From Apibacter sp. B3706 (GTDB lineage: Bacteria; Bacteroidota; Bacteroidia; Flavobacteriales; Weeksellaceae): a stretch of DNA of 64,000 nt. The stretch is from contig NZ_CP049715.1 of assembly GCF_011082725.1 (NCBI RefSeq), positions 434,001-498,000 of the forward strand, written 5' to 3'. This document shows positions 38,159-48,142 of this stretch, in pieces. The translations under genes were made by a program, and so were the position numbers. Numbering within the stretch: the first letter of the stretch is position 1; each line of letters opens with the position of its first letter. Below the pieces are notes generated by a model. The model saw only the letters and a program-made list of their open reading frames with translations. It was not told the origin of the DNA and searched no databases.

Positions 38159-40072
38159 ATGAGTAAAATTATAGGAATTGATTTAGGAACAACGAATTCT
38201 TGTGTAGCTGTAATGGAAGGTAGCGATCCTACCGTTATTACTAATGCTGAAGGAAAAAGAACTACTCCATCCGTAGTTGCTTTTATGGAAGATGGAGAAA
38301 TTAAAGTGGGGGACCCTGCTAAAAGACAAGCAGTAACCAATCCACACAATACCGTATATTCCATAAAAAGATTTATGGGTACTAGATTTTCATCAGATGC
38401 AGGTGAAATTTCAAGAGTTCCTTATAAAGTAGTAAAAGGTGATTCCGATACTCCAAGAGTAGATATTAACGGAAGATTATATACTCCGCAAGAAATTTCT
38501 GCTATGATTCTTCAAAAAATGAAGAAAACAGCAGAAGATTTCTTAGGAGAAACTGTAGATCGAGCAGTAATTACAGTTCCTGCTTATTTTAATGATGCGC
38601 AAAGACAAGCAACGAAAGAAGCAGGTGAAATTGCCGGTTTAAAAGTGGAAAGAATTATAAATGAGCCTACCGCGGCAGCCTTGGCTTACGGATTAGATAA
38701 AGCTCATAAAGACCAAAAAGTAGCAGTATATGACTTAGGTGGAGGTACTTTTGATATTTCTATTCTTGACTTAGGAGACGGAGTATTTGAAGTATTGTCA
38801 ACTAATGGAGATACACACTTAGGAGGGGATGATTTTGATGATGTAATCATTAATTGGTTGGCAGAAGAATTCAAATCTGCAGAAGGTGTAGATTTAAAAG
38901 CAGATCCAATTGCATTACAAAGATTGAAAGAAGCCGCTGAAAAAGCGAAAGTAGAATTATCTTCATCTACTCAAACAGAGATAAATTTACCTTATATTAC
39001 CGCTACAGCTTCCGGTCCAAAACACTTGGTAAAAACGTTAACAAGAGCAAAATTTGAACAATTAGCAGCCGATCTTGTTAAAAGATCTATGGAACCTTGT
39101 AAAAAAGCGTTAGAAGATGCAGGATTAAAAACTTCAGATATTGATGAAGTATTATTAGTCGGAGGTTCAACACGTATACCGGTGATCCAAGAAGAAGTTG
39201 AAAAATTTTTCGGTAAAAAACCTTCCAAAGGAGTAAACCCTGATGAAGTGGTTGCTATTGGAGCTGCAATTCAAGGAGGTGTATTAACGGGAGATGTAAA
39301 AGATGTTTTATTATTAGATGTTACTCCGCTTTCTTTAGGAATTGAAACTTACGGAGGTGTATTTACCAAATTAATTGATGCCAATACCACCATTCCAACT
39401 AAAAAATCTGAAACGTTTTCAACTGCAGCAGATAATCAACCGGCAGTTACTATTAGAGTAGGGCAAGGAGAACGACCTATGTTCAACGATAATAAAGAAA
39501 TCGGAAAATTCGATTTAGTGGATATACCACCGGCACCAAGAGGAGTTCCACAAATTGAAGTAACCTTCGATATTGATGCTAACGGTATTTTAAGCGTATC
39601 GGCTAAAGATAAAGGAACCGGAAAAGAACAATCCATAAAAATTCAAGCATCTTCCGGATTAAGTGAAGCAGAAATTGAAAAAATGAAGAAAGAAGCAGAA
39701 GCTAACGCTGAAGCAGATAAAAAGAGAAAAGAAGAAGTTGAGAAATTAAATTCTGCGGATGCAATGATTTTCCAAACAGAAAAACAATTAAAAGAATTTG
39801 GAGAAAAATTACCAGCAGAGAAAAAACAACCGATTGAAGATGCGTTGGCAGACTTGAAAAAAGCACATGAAAGCAAAGACATTCCGGCAATTGAAACGGC
39901 AATGGAAAAAATTAATGCTGTATGGGCTTCCGCTTCAGAAGATTTATATAAATCCGGTCAAACAGCTGAAGGAGCAAATCCGGGAGCTCAAGGCGGAGGA
40001 GAAGGATCATCAAGTAATCCTAATCAAGGGGGAGATAATGTTGAAGATGTAGATTTCGAAGAAGTGAAATAA
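38159..40072 (+). CDS. dnaK: chaperone DnaK (Hsp70)
   Basis: ATP-dependent cytosolic chaperone of protein folding. The 637-residue product begins [21 protein letters not shown], has the Hsp70 signatures [17 protein letters not shown] and [17 protein letters not shown], the substrate domain from about residue 390, and ends in a Gly/Gln/Asn-rich tail and DFEEVK. No dnaJ or grpE is adjacent. No CIRCE-type dyad was seen upstream, so control by HrcA is not indicated. A strong terminator follows. Confidence 0.98.
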   Translation: MSKIIGIDLGTTNSCVAVMEGSDPTVITNAEGKRTTPSVVAFMEDGEIKVGDPAKRQAVTNPHNTVYSIKRFMGTRFSSDAGEISRVPYKVVKGDSDTPRVDINGRLYTPQEISAMILQKMKKTAEDFLGETVDRAVITVPAYFNDAQRQATKEAGEIAGLKVERIINEPTAAALAYGLDKAHKDQKVAVYDLGGGTFDISILDLGDGVFEVLSTNGDTHLGGDDFDDVIINWLAEEFKSAEGVDLKADPIALQRLKEAAEKAKVELSSSTQTEINLPYITATASGPKHLVKTLTRAKFEQLAADLVKRSMEPCKKALEDAGLKTSDIDEVLLVGGSTRIPVIQEEVEKFFGKKPSKGVNPDEVVAIGAAIQGGVLTGDVKDVLLLDVTPLSLGIETYGGVFTKLIDANTTIPTKKSETFSTAADNQPAVTIRVGQGERPMFNDNKEIGKFDLVDIPPAPRGVPQIEVTFDIDANGILSVSAKDKGTGKEQSIKIQASSGLSEAEIEKMKKEAEANAEADKKRKEEVEKLNSADAMIFQTEKQLKEFGEKLPAEKKQPIEDALADLKKAHESKDIPAIETAMEKINAVWASASEDLYKSGQTAEGANPGAQGGGEGSSSNPNQGGDNVEDVDFEEVK

Positions 40073-40100
40073 AAATAGAAATAATACACAGTATAATTGG

Positions 40101-40133
40101 AAAACCTCAGAATTAAAATTCTGAGGTTTTTTT
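40101..40133 (+). terminator. terminator after dnaK
   Basis: Nearly perfect stem AAAACCTCAGAATT (40101-40114) paired with 40117-40130, then seven T. Confidence 0.93.
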
Positions 40134-40857
40134 AATGTATATATAAGAGGAAAAAACAAATTGTACATTTTTGATAAATTAAAAAATTAGGAAAATTCAA
40201 TCTAGTAAAGGGTTTAAATGATTTTGAAAATATTGGCTAGAAAAATAAAATTTCTACTTACTACCATTAAAAATGCTTAATACCTCATCTTTATTGATAA
40301 ACATTCTAAAAATCCTTGAATCCTATAGAGGCATAATTTAAAAGGGTTTATTTAATATTTAAAACTAAAAAAGAGTATGTATTATCATAACTCTTTTTTT
40401 ATTTGTTTTATATAATAAAGAAAAGTTGGTTAGTCTATTAATTAGTCAAAACATGAAAAAACAGTATATTAATGTATGAATATTGCTTTAAAATGGTAAA
40501 AAAAGCAGAATAATAAATTATTCAAAGTCATAATATATTTAAAAAAAATAACTGACTATGGATTTAAGTAATTAATAATCAGTCATTTGTTTTAATTGTA
40601 TTAAAGTTAAATGTGTATATTAAAGTAAATTTTATTATATGAGATAATTGATAGATATGATCTGCATAATTAAGTGGGGTTGTTAACTTATTTGGATTCA
40701 ATTTTATATATAATACTAAAAAGATATCAGGCTATAATCATTGCGAAGACTTTTTAGCATATGTTACTTTTGATGAAAAAAAGCAGATGCAATCCTTATT
40801 TAAACTTGTAAACAAGAATAAATTATCATTTTATTATTAAAGCAAAATATATTATAC

Positions 40858-40889
40858 AAAAAAAGCCTTTTATTTTTAAGGCTTTTTTT
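40858..40889. terminator. orphan terminator-like hairpin
   Basis: AAAAGCCTT (40861-40869) paired with AAGGCTTTT (40878-40886), flanked by A run on the left and T run on the right, so it could act in either direction. No intact gene lies just upstream, hinting at a short or lost gene. Confidence 0.7.
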
Positions 40890-41286
40890 GCGTTTTATGT
40901 ACAATTTGTTTTTCTAAAATGACACATTTTATTTTTCCAATTATAAATTAAAACAAATAAAAAAAATGTTAAAAATTGTATTTGGTATATAACCAATTAA
41001 AAATGCAGCAATATTTGTTAAAAAAATCATTTTAAATTTTTATTTACAAATATTTTTTCTTAAAAAATTAATATTAATTTAATAGAAAACGCAAAATTTG
41101 CATGTAAAAAAATAAATTAAGTATCAAATTACTTTATAAGAGAGTATTTAATTATATTTGCATGCTAAATTTAGATATTGTTTATAAAAATATAACTGAA
41201 TAATTATGCAAAGTTAATTTATTTGTATATTGATCCAATATAAATTAATAGTAAATATGATGTTTTTTTTAACATAATGTTAACTT

Positions 41287-41303
41287 TGGCACGGTATTTA
41301 GTA
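41287..41303 (+). promoter_or_regulatory. sigma-54-like promoter before the barrel genes
   Basis: TGGCAC at 41287-41292 followed by five bases and TTAGTA matches the minus-24 half of the sigma-54 consensus well and the minus-12 half poorly. It would give a leader of about 95 bases. A TAnnTTTG box at 41153-41160 is the alternative start of transcription. Confidence 0.3.
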
Positions 41304-41409
41304 TAGTTTTAACACGAAATTAGCTAAATTTAGGTTCTACTACGTTTTTAAGTGGAAGAATTAGAATTAAATAAATTTTGAATTAAATTATTTTACAAAA
41401 AAGAAAATT

Positions 41410-42021
41410 ATGAAAAAGTTAGTGTTGTTTGCAGCAGTAGTTTTTGGATTATCAACTATGAATGCACAAAAAAACAGTATTTTATTAGGAGGTAATGTAG
41501 GTTACAACCACACCGAAAACAAATTTGGAGGAAATTCAGGAAAACAAAAATTGGACACTTACGAATGGGCTCCTTATTTAGGATATCAATTTACTGATCA
41601 TTTAACTATTGGAGCAAAAGTAGCTTTTACAAAAGCGGATTTAGATAGTAAAGCACTTCAAGAATCTAATTTACTTGATGGAGATACTAAAACTTCAAAA
41701 ATCGGAGGTTTTATACGTTATTCACAACCATTAAGTGAAACTTTTGCAGTGTATGCTGATTTGGGTGCAGGTTGGCAAGAGCAAAAAACCAAAGGACATG
41801 ATGCTTTCGCAAAATATGAAAATAAAGCAGATGGATTTTACATAGGATTTAACCCTGCACTATTCATTAATTTCAAAAATAATTTTGGATTGAATTTTAG
41901 CATTGGTGGAGTTGAATACAACCATTTAAAAGAAAAAGGAACAAAAAATAAATCTAACGGGGTTGATGTAACGTTTGGAAATGCTTTCAATATTGGTATT
42001 TCTAAAAACTTTTCACTATAA
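41410..42021 (+). CDS. outer-membrane beta-barrel protein (porin-like), paralogue 1
   Basis: 203-residue secreted protein with a clear signal peptide (MKKLVLFAAVVFGLSTMNAQ) and alternating strands typical of a small eight-stranded barrel: ILLGGNVGYNH, GYQFTDHLTIGAKVAF, KIGGFIRYSQPLSETFAVYADLGAGW, ALFINFKNNFGLNFSIGGVEY and a terminal NIGISKNFSL ending in a hydrophobic residue, the usual assembly signal. Function unknown. About 60 bases before a close paralogue. Confidence 0.85.
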   Translation: MKKLVLFAAVVFGLSTMNAQKNSILLGGNVGYNHTENKFGGNSGKQKLDTYEWAPYLGYQFTDHLTIGAKVAFTKADLDSKALQESNLLDGDTKTSKIGGFIRYSQPLSETFAVYADLGAGWQEQKTKGHDAFAKYENKADGFYIGFNPALFINFKNNFGLNFSIGGVEYNHLKEKGTKNKSNGVDVTFGNAFNIGISKNFSL

Positions 42022-42080
42022 TTTAATTATAGGATAAAATTATTTAACGAAAGTTATATAACTAATTAAAAAGAAAAAGC

Positions 42081-42722
42081 ATGAAAAAAATTATAATAGC
42101 AACCCTTACCCTTTTTAGTGTGTTGTCTGCTCAAGCTCAAAAGAATTCTATCCTTTTGGGTACAGATTTTAGCCTTAAAAGAGTTAATGGTTATAATGAA
42201 GAAAAAACCAATAATGTTACTTTTACACCTGTAATAGCTTATGAAGTAGCTGATAATTGGTTTGTAGGAGCCAAAACCAGCTTATCTTATGATAAACATA
42301 CTTATGAAAAGCTTCCAAACTACAGTATTCAAGATAAAGCATACGAAAGTAGAATTGGCGGTTTTGTTCGTTATTATAAACCTTTTAGTGAAATTTTTGG
42401 TGTATACGCAGATTTAGGAGCCGGGTATCAACAATACCGTTCTGACAGCAAAAAAACTCCAGGTAATTCTATCTACAATGAGGCAGATATGTTAGTTGAA
42501 AATAGAGTTAGAGGATATGGATATTACATCGATTTTGCCCCTGCTTTATTTATAAACTTTAAAAATAATTTTGGTTTAAATGTTTCTTTTGGAGGAGTTG
42601 AATGGAGCGATACAAAAGAAAACGTAGCCTTGGATTATAAAAATTATAACAAAAGCAAAGATTTTGACTTAACGTTTGGAAAATCTATTCACGTAGGAGT
42701 TACTAAAAAATTCAGTTTTTAA
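42081..42722 (+). CDS. outer-membrane beta-barrel protein (porin-like), paralogue 2
   Basis: 213-residue paralogue of the preceding gene, sharing KNSILLG at the mature start, RIGGFVRYYKPFSEIFGVYADLGAGYQ, PALFINFKNNFGLNVSFGGVEW and a C-terminal HVGVTKKFSF. The signal peptide is MKKIIIATLTLFSVLSAQAQ. The pair arose by duplication; surface loops differ most. A terminator follows at 42750, so the two genes are probably one transcript. Confidence 0.85.
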   Translation: MKKIIIATLTLFSVLSAQAQKNSILLGTDFSLKRVNGYNEEKTNNVTFTPVIAYEVADNWFVGAKTSLSYDKHTYEKLPNYSIQDKAYESRIGGFVRYYKPFSEIFGVYADLGAGYQQYRSDSKKTPGNSIYNEADMLVENRVRGYGYYIDFAPALFINFKNNFGLNVSFGGVEWSDTKENVALDYKNYNKSKDFDLTFGKSIHVGVTKKFSF

Positions 42723-42749
42723 TTTTATAAATTAAAAAAAATAATATAA

Positions 42750-42780
42750 AAAACCTCTGATTTATTTCAGAGGTTTTTTT
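42750..42780 (+). terminator. terminator after the barrel genes
   Basis: AAAACCTCTGA (42750-42760) paired with 42767-42777 and followed by T residues. Confidence 0.92.
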
Positions 42781-42781
42781 G

Positions 42782-42811
42782 TTGATTACATGTGATAAAT
42801 AAGTAAATTTG
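42782..42811 (+). promoter_or_regulatory. pgi promoter, Bacteroidota consensus
   Basis: TTG at 42782-42784, exactly 19 bases, then TAAATTTG at 42804-42811: a textbook TTG-N19-TAnnTTTG promoter, 29 bases before the pgi start codon. It is the clearest such promoter in the window. Confidence 0.8.
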
Positions 42812-42839
42812 CTAGTATTTACTAATAAATAAATGTATT

Positions 42840-44489
42840 ATGGCATTATCTAAGATTAATCCAACAGAAACCCGTGCATGGCAATTATTAAAAGAACATT
42901 ACGACCAAATAAAAGATAAACACCTTCGTCAATGGTTTAAAGAAGATCCTCAAAGATTTAATAAATTCTCAATACAATTTAATGATATTCTTTTTGATTA
43001 TTCTAAAAACAGAATTGAAGAAAAAACATTGAAATTATTAATCCAACTGGCTGAGGAAACCCAAGTTAAAGAAGCAATTGAAAAACAATTTAGTGGCGAT
43101 AAAATTAATGAGACAGAAAATAGAGCAGTTTTACATACAGCATTAAGAAATCGAAAAAATACACCGGTTATAGTTGACGGGGAAGATGTAATGCCTAAGA
43201 TAAACAAAGTCCTTTCGCAAATGCAAAAATTTTCTGAATTAGTAATTTCAGGCGAATGGAAAGGGTATACAGGAAAAGCAATTACTGATGTGGTTAATAT
43301 TGGTATTGGTGGTTCTGACTTAGGACCTTTAATGGTTGTAGAAGGGCTAAAATATTATAAAACCAGACTCAATTTACATTTTGTATCCAATATTGATGGA
43401 ACTCACATAGTAGAAACATTGAAACCGTTAAATCCGGAAACAACAATGTTTATTGTGGCATCTAAAACATTTACTACTCAAGAAACTATGACCAATGCTC
43501 AAACAGCAAAAGATTGGTTCTTAAAATCAGCAAAATTAGAATCTGAAGTAGCTAAACATTTTGTTGCCCTATCAACCAATCAAGAAGCCGTTACAAAATT
43601 TGGAATCAACCAAGACAATATGTTTGAATTTTGGGATTGGGTAGGTGGAAGATATTCTATTTGGTCAGCTATTGGACTGAGCATATGTTTAGCTGTCGGA
43701 TATGACAATTTTACCGAATTGTTAGAAGGAGGAAATGAAGTTGATATACATTTTAGAAATACGGAACTAAATAAAAACATACCGGTAATTTTAGCTTTAT
43801 TAGGTATTTGGTATAATAACTTTTTTGGCGCTGAAGATGTTGCTTTACTTCCCTATGAACAATATTTACATCGGTTTGCAGCCTATTTTCAACAAGGAGA
43901 TATGGAATCCAATGGAAAATATATAGACCGGAGCGGTAAAAAAGTTGATTATCAGACCGGACCAATAATTTTCGGAGAACCGGGTACAAATGGACAACAT
44001 GCATTTTATCAATTGATACATCAAGGAACAAAACTTATTCCTTGTGATTTTTTTGCAGGTGCCCAAACACTAAATAAAGTCTCAGATCATCATGAAAAAC
44101 TTATATCCAACTTTTTCGCACAAACAGAAGCTTTAGCTTTTGGTAAAACGGAAGAAGTAGTTTATAAAGAATTAAAAGATCAGGGGAAAAATGAAGAGGA
44201 AATTAATAAATTAAAACCATATAAAATATTTGAAGGAAATCGTCCAACCAATTCCTTTTTATATAAAATTCTTACACCTAAATTACTAGGAAAATTAATT
44301 GCTATATATGAGCAAAAAATATTTGTACAAGGAGTTATCTGGAATATTTTCAGTTTCGATCAATGGGGCGTAGAATTAGGCAAACAATTGGCCAACAAAG
44401 TGCTGCCTGAATTATCAGGAGATCAAGAAATAACTACACATGATTCTTCAACTAATGGGCTGATAAATGCCTATAAAAAAATGAGATAA
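42840..44489 (+). CDS. pgi: glucose-6-phosphate isomerase
   Basis: Interconverts glucose 6-phosphate and fructose 6-phosphate. The 549-residue product has the family blocks [50 protein letters not shown] (signature 1), [42 protein letters not shown] (catalytic His) and [15 protein letters not shown] (signature 2). Long bacterial form. It has its own consensus promoter and a strong terminator, so it is a single-gene unit. Confidence 0.98.
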   Translation: MALSKINPTETRAWQLLKEHYDQIKDKHLRQWFKEDPQRFNKFSIQFNDILFDYSKNRIEEKTLKLLIQLAEETQVKEAIEKQFSGDKINETENRAVLHTALRNRKNTPVIVDGEDVMPKINKVLSQMQKFSELVISGEWKGYTGKAITDVVNIGIGGSDLGPLMVVEGLKYYKTRLNLHFVSNIDGTHIVETLKPLNPETTMFIVASKTFTTQETMTNAQTAKDWFLKSAKLESEVAKHFVALSTNQEAVTKFGINQDNMFEFWDWVGGRYSIWSAIGLSICLAVGYDNFTELLEGGNEVDIHFRNTELNKNIPVILALLGIWYNNFFGAEDVALLPYEQYLHRFAAYFQQGDMESNGKYIDRSGKKVDYQTGPIIFGEPGTNGQHAFYQLIHQGTKLIPCDFFAGAQTLNKVSDHHEKLISNFFAQTEALAFGKTEEVVYKELKDQGKNEEEINKLKPYKIFEGNRPTNSFLYKILTPKLLGKLIAIYEQKIFVQGVIWNIFSFDQWGVELGKQLANKVLPELSGDQEITTHDSSTNGLINAYKKMR

Positions 44490-44510
44490 TTTTATATATG
44501 TCTAAATAAA

Positions 44511-44543
44511 AAAAAGATCGTCTCATCAGACGATCTTTTTTTT
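44511..44543 (+). terminator. terminator after pgi
   Basis: Perfect stem AAAAAGATCGTCT (44511-44523) with partner 44528-44540, tetraloop CATC, then T run. Confidence 0.94.
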
Positions 44544-44702
44544 ATTCGTAAAATCAAAAGTTTACGGTTCACTATAAAAAACAAATTACAGCTTTATCAT
44601 AGGTTTTTAAAATAATATAGAGTTAAACGCTTTAGGTCTGATATTTGCATTTTATAAATACAAATCAAATATTAATAAATAGAAAACTAAAAATTTAAAA
44701 TT

Positions 44703-45116
44703 ATGATCAAAGAACAAAACGTAGTGAAAAGCACTTACAACGACTCTTCAAAAAACAAAAAATTAGGTAAATTTTTTGGTGAAATTTTTTCATATAACAG
44801 CAGTTTAAAACTATATCATTGGCAAGTAACCGGCAAAGGAAGTTATGCAACACATATTGCTTTAGATCAGGCTATTGATTCAGTATTAGATGTAATTGAC
44901 CGCTTGGTTGAAACAGCTTATGCTCAATTTGGAGATATTGAAGTAACTATCAAAGAAACTCCTACGCCTAAAGATATTATTAAACATTGTGAGAATTTTT
45001 ACCTATTACTACAAGACGGTAGAGAATTATTTGTCGATGACTATGCATTGTCCATTTTTGATGATTATCAAGAAGCCATTCAACAATTATTGTTTAGATT
45101 GAAAAGGTTACAATAA
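44703..45116 (+). CDS. ferritin-like protein (DUF5856/Dps-like)
   Basis: 137-residue helical protein. SSLKLYHWQVTGKGSYATHIALDQ and the following DQAIDSVLDVIDRLVETAYAQFGD resemble the first two helices of Dps/ferritin-like folds (HW-x-V, then the aspartate/glutamate-rich helix), but the canonical ferroxidase spacing of Dps is incomplete. A role in iron handling or oxidative stress is suggested by the true dps gene 53 bases downstream; this is inference. Confidence 0.72.
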   Translation: MIKEQNVVKSTYNDSSKNKKLGKFFGEIFSYNSSLKLYHWQVTGKGSYATHIALDQAIDSVLDVIDRLVETAYAQFGDIEVTIKETPTPKDIIKHCENFYLLLQDGRELFVDDYALSIFDDYQEAIQQLLFRLKRLQ

Positions 45117-45168
45117 TCATTTATTTATTATTATAGAGTATGTAAAACCTATAAAACATAAATTTATT

Positions 45169-45690
45169 TTGAAAACAAAAACCAAAAAACCTGTGTCTGA
45201 AAAAGTAAGGCACATAGAAGCCAACATAGGGCTTAGTGAAGAAAATAAACAATTAGTGTCCGATGCACTAAACAGATTGTTAGCCAATGAATATTTTCTT
45301 TATACGAAAACCAGAAAATTTCATTGGAATGTAGAAGGTCCACATTTCAGATCTATACATTTATTATTAGAAGAGCAATATAAAGAAATTGCAGAAATTA
45401 TTGACGAAGTGGCAGAAAGGATAAGGAAATTAGGTCATTATGCGCTGGGATCATTTAAACAATTCAGTGCAGTAGTTGACTTACTAGAACATGACGGAGA
45501 AGAAGTAGATGACGAAAAGACTATATTAGTAGAATTATGTCAGGATCATGAAACGATCATCCGTTTGATCCGGGCAGGATTTATACCAACTGCTGACAAA
45601 AATAAAGATGATGGAACCAGTGATTTTTTAACCGGAGTTATGGAACAGCACGAATCTATGGCATGGATGCTACGTGCCTCAGCTAAATAA
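45169..45690 (+). CDS. dps: DNA-binding ferritin-like protein Dps
   Basis: 173-residue Dps family protein: dodecameric iron-storing protein that protects DNA from peroxide. The ferroxidase residues are in TRKFHWNVEGPHFRSIHLLLEEQYKEIAEIIDEVAERIRKLG (His, His, Asp and Glu at the usual spacing) and a Lys-rich N-terminal tail (KTKTKKPVSEK) could contact DNA. No in-frame ATG exists before residue 157, so translation starts at a TTG (45169). It follows a second ferritin-like gene and is closed by a terminator. Confidence 0.92.
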   Translation: MKTKTKKPVSEKVRHIEANIGLSEENKQLVSDALNRLLANEYFLYTKTRKFHWNVEGPHFRSIHLLLEEQYKEIAEIIDEVAERIRKLGHYALGSFKQFSAVVDLLEHDGEEVDDEKTILVELCQDHETIIRLIRAGFIPTADKNKDDGTSDFLTGVMEQHESMAWMLRASAK

Positions 45691-45705
45691 TTATAAATTA
45701 AGTAC

Positions 45706-45734
45706 AAAAAACCTCTTTTAAAGAGGTTTTTTTT
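45706..45734 (+). terminator. terminator after dps
   Basis: AAAACCTCTT paired with AAGAGGTTTT around a three-base loop, then a T run. It also separates the convergent SDR gene. Confidence 0.88.
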
Positions 45735-45735
45735 G

Positions 45736-46530
45736 TTACAAACCTGAATATTTAGCTATAATTTTTTCAAACCACAATTGTGGAATTATGGTTTTAACCC
45801 AAATAGATAATTTTTGGATAGCTGTTCCAAAATAATAATGGGGTTTTAATTTATTTTTTTGAGTAAATAATTTTTCTATAAAGGGAGCAATAGTCTCGGG
45901 GTCTAAACCATTTGAAACATCCGCATTCATATGATCATATACTTTATCAAAAACTTTAGCATAGTCAACCGAAATATCACTTTTAATCCTATGAGCTGCT
46001 ATATCTGTTCGTATGTCCCCTAAATTTACTGTACATACCTCAATACCCGAATTTTTTAATTCATAACGCAACGATTCTGTAATCATGTCTAAAGCAGATT
46101 TTGAACCCGAATAAAAACCTCTGAATGGTAGACCCATTTCACTTCCAATCGATGATATATTAAAAATTTTACCTTTATTACTTTTACGCATAATTGGTAA
46201 AACCTTTGAAGTCAGATAAGAGGGTGCCACAATATTTAGGGTGAATAAATCTATAATTTCATTTTTTTTAGCGTTTTCAACAGGCCCAACCATACCTTTA
46301 CCTGCATTATTGATTAACAGATCAATGGTTGAATTTTTAGCAAGAATTTGATCTAATGCATCATCAACTTCTTTTTCATTAGTTATATCAGTTGGAATAG
46401 TAGTAAATTTAGCATTTTTAGGTACTGAACGACTCAAACCGTATACATTGTAACCCTTCTTAAATAAATAATTTCCCAAAGCCAATCCCACGCCGGATGA
46501 GGTTCCTGTAATTATAATTGTTTTAGACAT
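45736..46530 (-). CDS. SDR family oxidoreductase
   Basis: 264-residue short-chain dehydrogenase with cofactor motif TGTSSGVGLALGNYL, LINNAG, the catalytic serine in NISSIGSEMG and Tyr/Lys in FYSGSKSALDM. The C-terminal third (KPHYYFGTAIQKLSIWVKTIIPQLWFEKII) is of the type seen in DltE/SadH-like SDRs and may bind a lipid-like substrate. Exact reaction unknown. It lies downstream of the kinase gene but a terminator separates them. Confidence 0.86.
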   Translation of the reverse strand: MSKTIIITGTSSGVGLALGNYLFKKGYNVYGLSRSVPKNAKFTTIPTDITNEKEVDDALDQILAKNSTIDLLINNAGKGMVGPVENAKKNEIIDLFTLNIVAPSYLTSKVLPIMRKSNKGKIFNISSIGSEMGLPFRGFYSGSKSALDMITESLRYELKNSGIEVCTVNLGDIRTDIAAHRIKSDISVDYAKVFDKVYDHMNADVSNGLDPETIAPFIEKLFTQKNKLKPHYYFGTAIQKLSIWVKTIIPQLWFEKIIAKYSGL

Positions 46531-46588
46531 TTTTATAGTTTAATACTAAACAAAAATAAAATTAATTTTAAAATCTAGCTATCCAAAA

Positions 46589-46619
46589 AGAAAAAAGGAA
46601 TGACATACTCATTCCTTTT
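46589..46619 (-). terminator. terminator after the kinase gene
   Basis: AAAAGGAATGA (46593-46603) paired with 46609-46619; the minus strand ends in a T-rich run. Confidence 0.85.
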
Positions 46620-46640
46620 AAACCAATTAAAATTCAAATT

Positions 46641-47501
46641 TTAAGTAAGTCTATGAGTACAGATATAGTCAATTAGACCATCAATAGGTCTTCGTAAAGC
46701 TATACCTAATTTCATTCCATTTTCAGATAATTTTTTCTCTAATTCATCTTTTAAATAAAAACCGATAGAACCATTAAAATTGATTGGGACTTGAGTACAA
46801 TTATCGTATTGTTTTATATATAAATCGATAAAGGTTTGAATTTGTTTATCAATGATTTGCTGGATAAATTCATGATCTTTGTTTTGAATAATAAATTTAG
46901 CAAATGTGGCAAGATAAGCATTGGGATTAGGTTTTTTATATAGATTTTCTTTTATAAAATCTATATCCATATTATACTCTTTCGACAATTTTATTGATAA
47001 TTCATGAGGAAGTGTTTTAAAATTATAGGCACGAATCAAATCTGCTCCTAATTTATTACCGCTGCAATCATCCATTAAAAGATATCCTAGAGATAAAACT
47101 TTTTGATGTAAAAGTTCTCCGTCATAATAACTGCAATTGGATCCGGTACCTAAGATACATACTATGGCTTGAGTTCCCGGAGGCGTGGTTGCATAAACGG
47201 CTCCATAGGTATCTTCTTCAACCACAATTTCTTCAGCATTAGGGAAAGATTCTGTTAATGCATTTCTTACAATATCTTTCATATTATCAGTTCCACATCC
47301 TGCCCCATAAAAAAATATTTTTTTTACAGCGGGTTTATTTTGGTAAATGTCAAAACGTTCATTTAATCTTTTGATCATTTCCTCTTTATTTATGGCTTCG
47401 GGACTTAAACCTTTAGTTTGTGTTGAGAATAGACGATTGCCATTATTATCAATGGCTATCCAATCGGCTTTAGTAGCACCTGAATCTGCTAGAAGAATCA
47501 T
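46641..47501 (-). CDS. N-acetylglucosamine kinase-like ATPase (BadF/BadG family)
   Basis: 286-residue member of the ASKHA fold: phosphate-1 motif LLADSGATKADWIAID at the N-terminus, EDTYGAVYATTP, the phosphate-2 region CILGTGSNCSYYDG, and GYLLMDDCSGNKLGADLIRAY. Bacteroidota homologues of this size are annotated as N-acetylglucosamine kinases for salvage of amino sugars. The sugar specificity is not proven by the sequence. Confidence 0.82.
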   Translation of the reverse strand: MILLADSGATKADWIAIDNNGNRLFSTQTKGLSPEAINKEEMIKRLNERFDIYQNKPAVKKIFFYGAGCGTDNMKDIVRNALTESFPNAEEIVVEEDTYGAVYATTPPGTQAIVCILGTGSNCSYYDGELLHQKVLSLGYLLMDDCSGNKLGADLIRAYNFKTLPHELSIKLSKEYNMDIDFIKENLYKKPNPNAYLATFAKFIIQNKDHEFIQQIIDKQIQTFIDLYIKQYDNCTQVPINFNGSIGFYLKDELEKKLSENGMKLGIALRRPIDGLIDYICTHRLT

Positions 47502-48142
47502 ATTTTTTGTTTTTAATTTTAGTTATGTTTCAAAAGTACAAAATAAAAATATTTATAGTAAAAATAAATATTCTATAAATGTTGGTTAAATTATCTTATT
47601 AGTAATGGTTAAGATGCTCAATTTATTACAACTAATAAGTATATATACTAATGTTTGAAATAGCTTAACTATCTCTTTACAGACTAAAATTAATAAAAGA
47701 TATCATTGAAACTGTAAATATTTATCAAATGTTGATTTAAATCATACGATTAGGTATAAAAAATAAAATAAATTTAAATTTATGCATATTAAATTTATAG
47801 ATACCCTGTTCTGCCAATAAAATATGGAGAAATTAAAATTTTGTTAAAAAATTAACATTTACTTCAAATAAGTCAATGAAATGGTAAGGTTTCCAAGTAT
47901 CAAAAACACCATTTTAACCTTAAAATTAGATAAAATTAATCATTTCTAAATATGATATTAATCAATTAGAATATTGTTAATTATATGATAATGATATATT
48001 TAAATGTATAATGATTTAAGGTTAGCTTACATATCTTTGATAATTTATATTATCATAGGATATTTAATTTATATTTGTATAAACACGTAAAACTTACATG
48101 TTTATAGTAATTTTTATAAAAAATAAATTAAAAACTACATAT
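47502..48142. promoter_or_regulatory. region upstream of the GH3 gene, with promoter and dyads
   Basis: Non-coding, AT-rich, divergent. TATATTTG at 48070-48077 is a perfect TAnnTTTG box for the rightward glycosidase gene. At 47879-47921 two dyads interlock: AAATGGT/ACCATTT and AAGGTT/AACCTT in the order 1-2-1'-2', so they either compete or form a pseudoknot. They lie upstream of the box and are more likely a protein-binding region than a leader. Confidence 0.45.

Larger units (their letters stand above)
40134..41409. other. 1.3-kb non-coding stretch between dnaK and the barrel genes
   Basis: No complete gene is supported. An open stretch of about 57 codons (40669-40840, reading NLFGFNFIYNTKK and YNHCEDFLAYVTFDEKK) lacks a usable start codon and may be a gene remnant; it is followed by a hairpin with T run at 40860. 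Another imperfect hairpin with a T run is near 40368-40397. The right end holds a TATATTTG box (41153-41160) and a sigma-54-like site near 41287. Composition is extremely AT-rich. Confidence 0.5.

Noticed and set aside
42998-44066. Open frames on the minus strand within pgi
   Set aside because: They lie opposite a well-supported enzyme gene, have atypical composition for protein, and match nothing I recognise.
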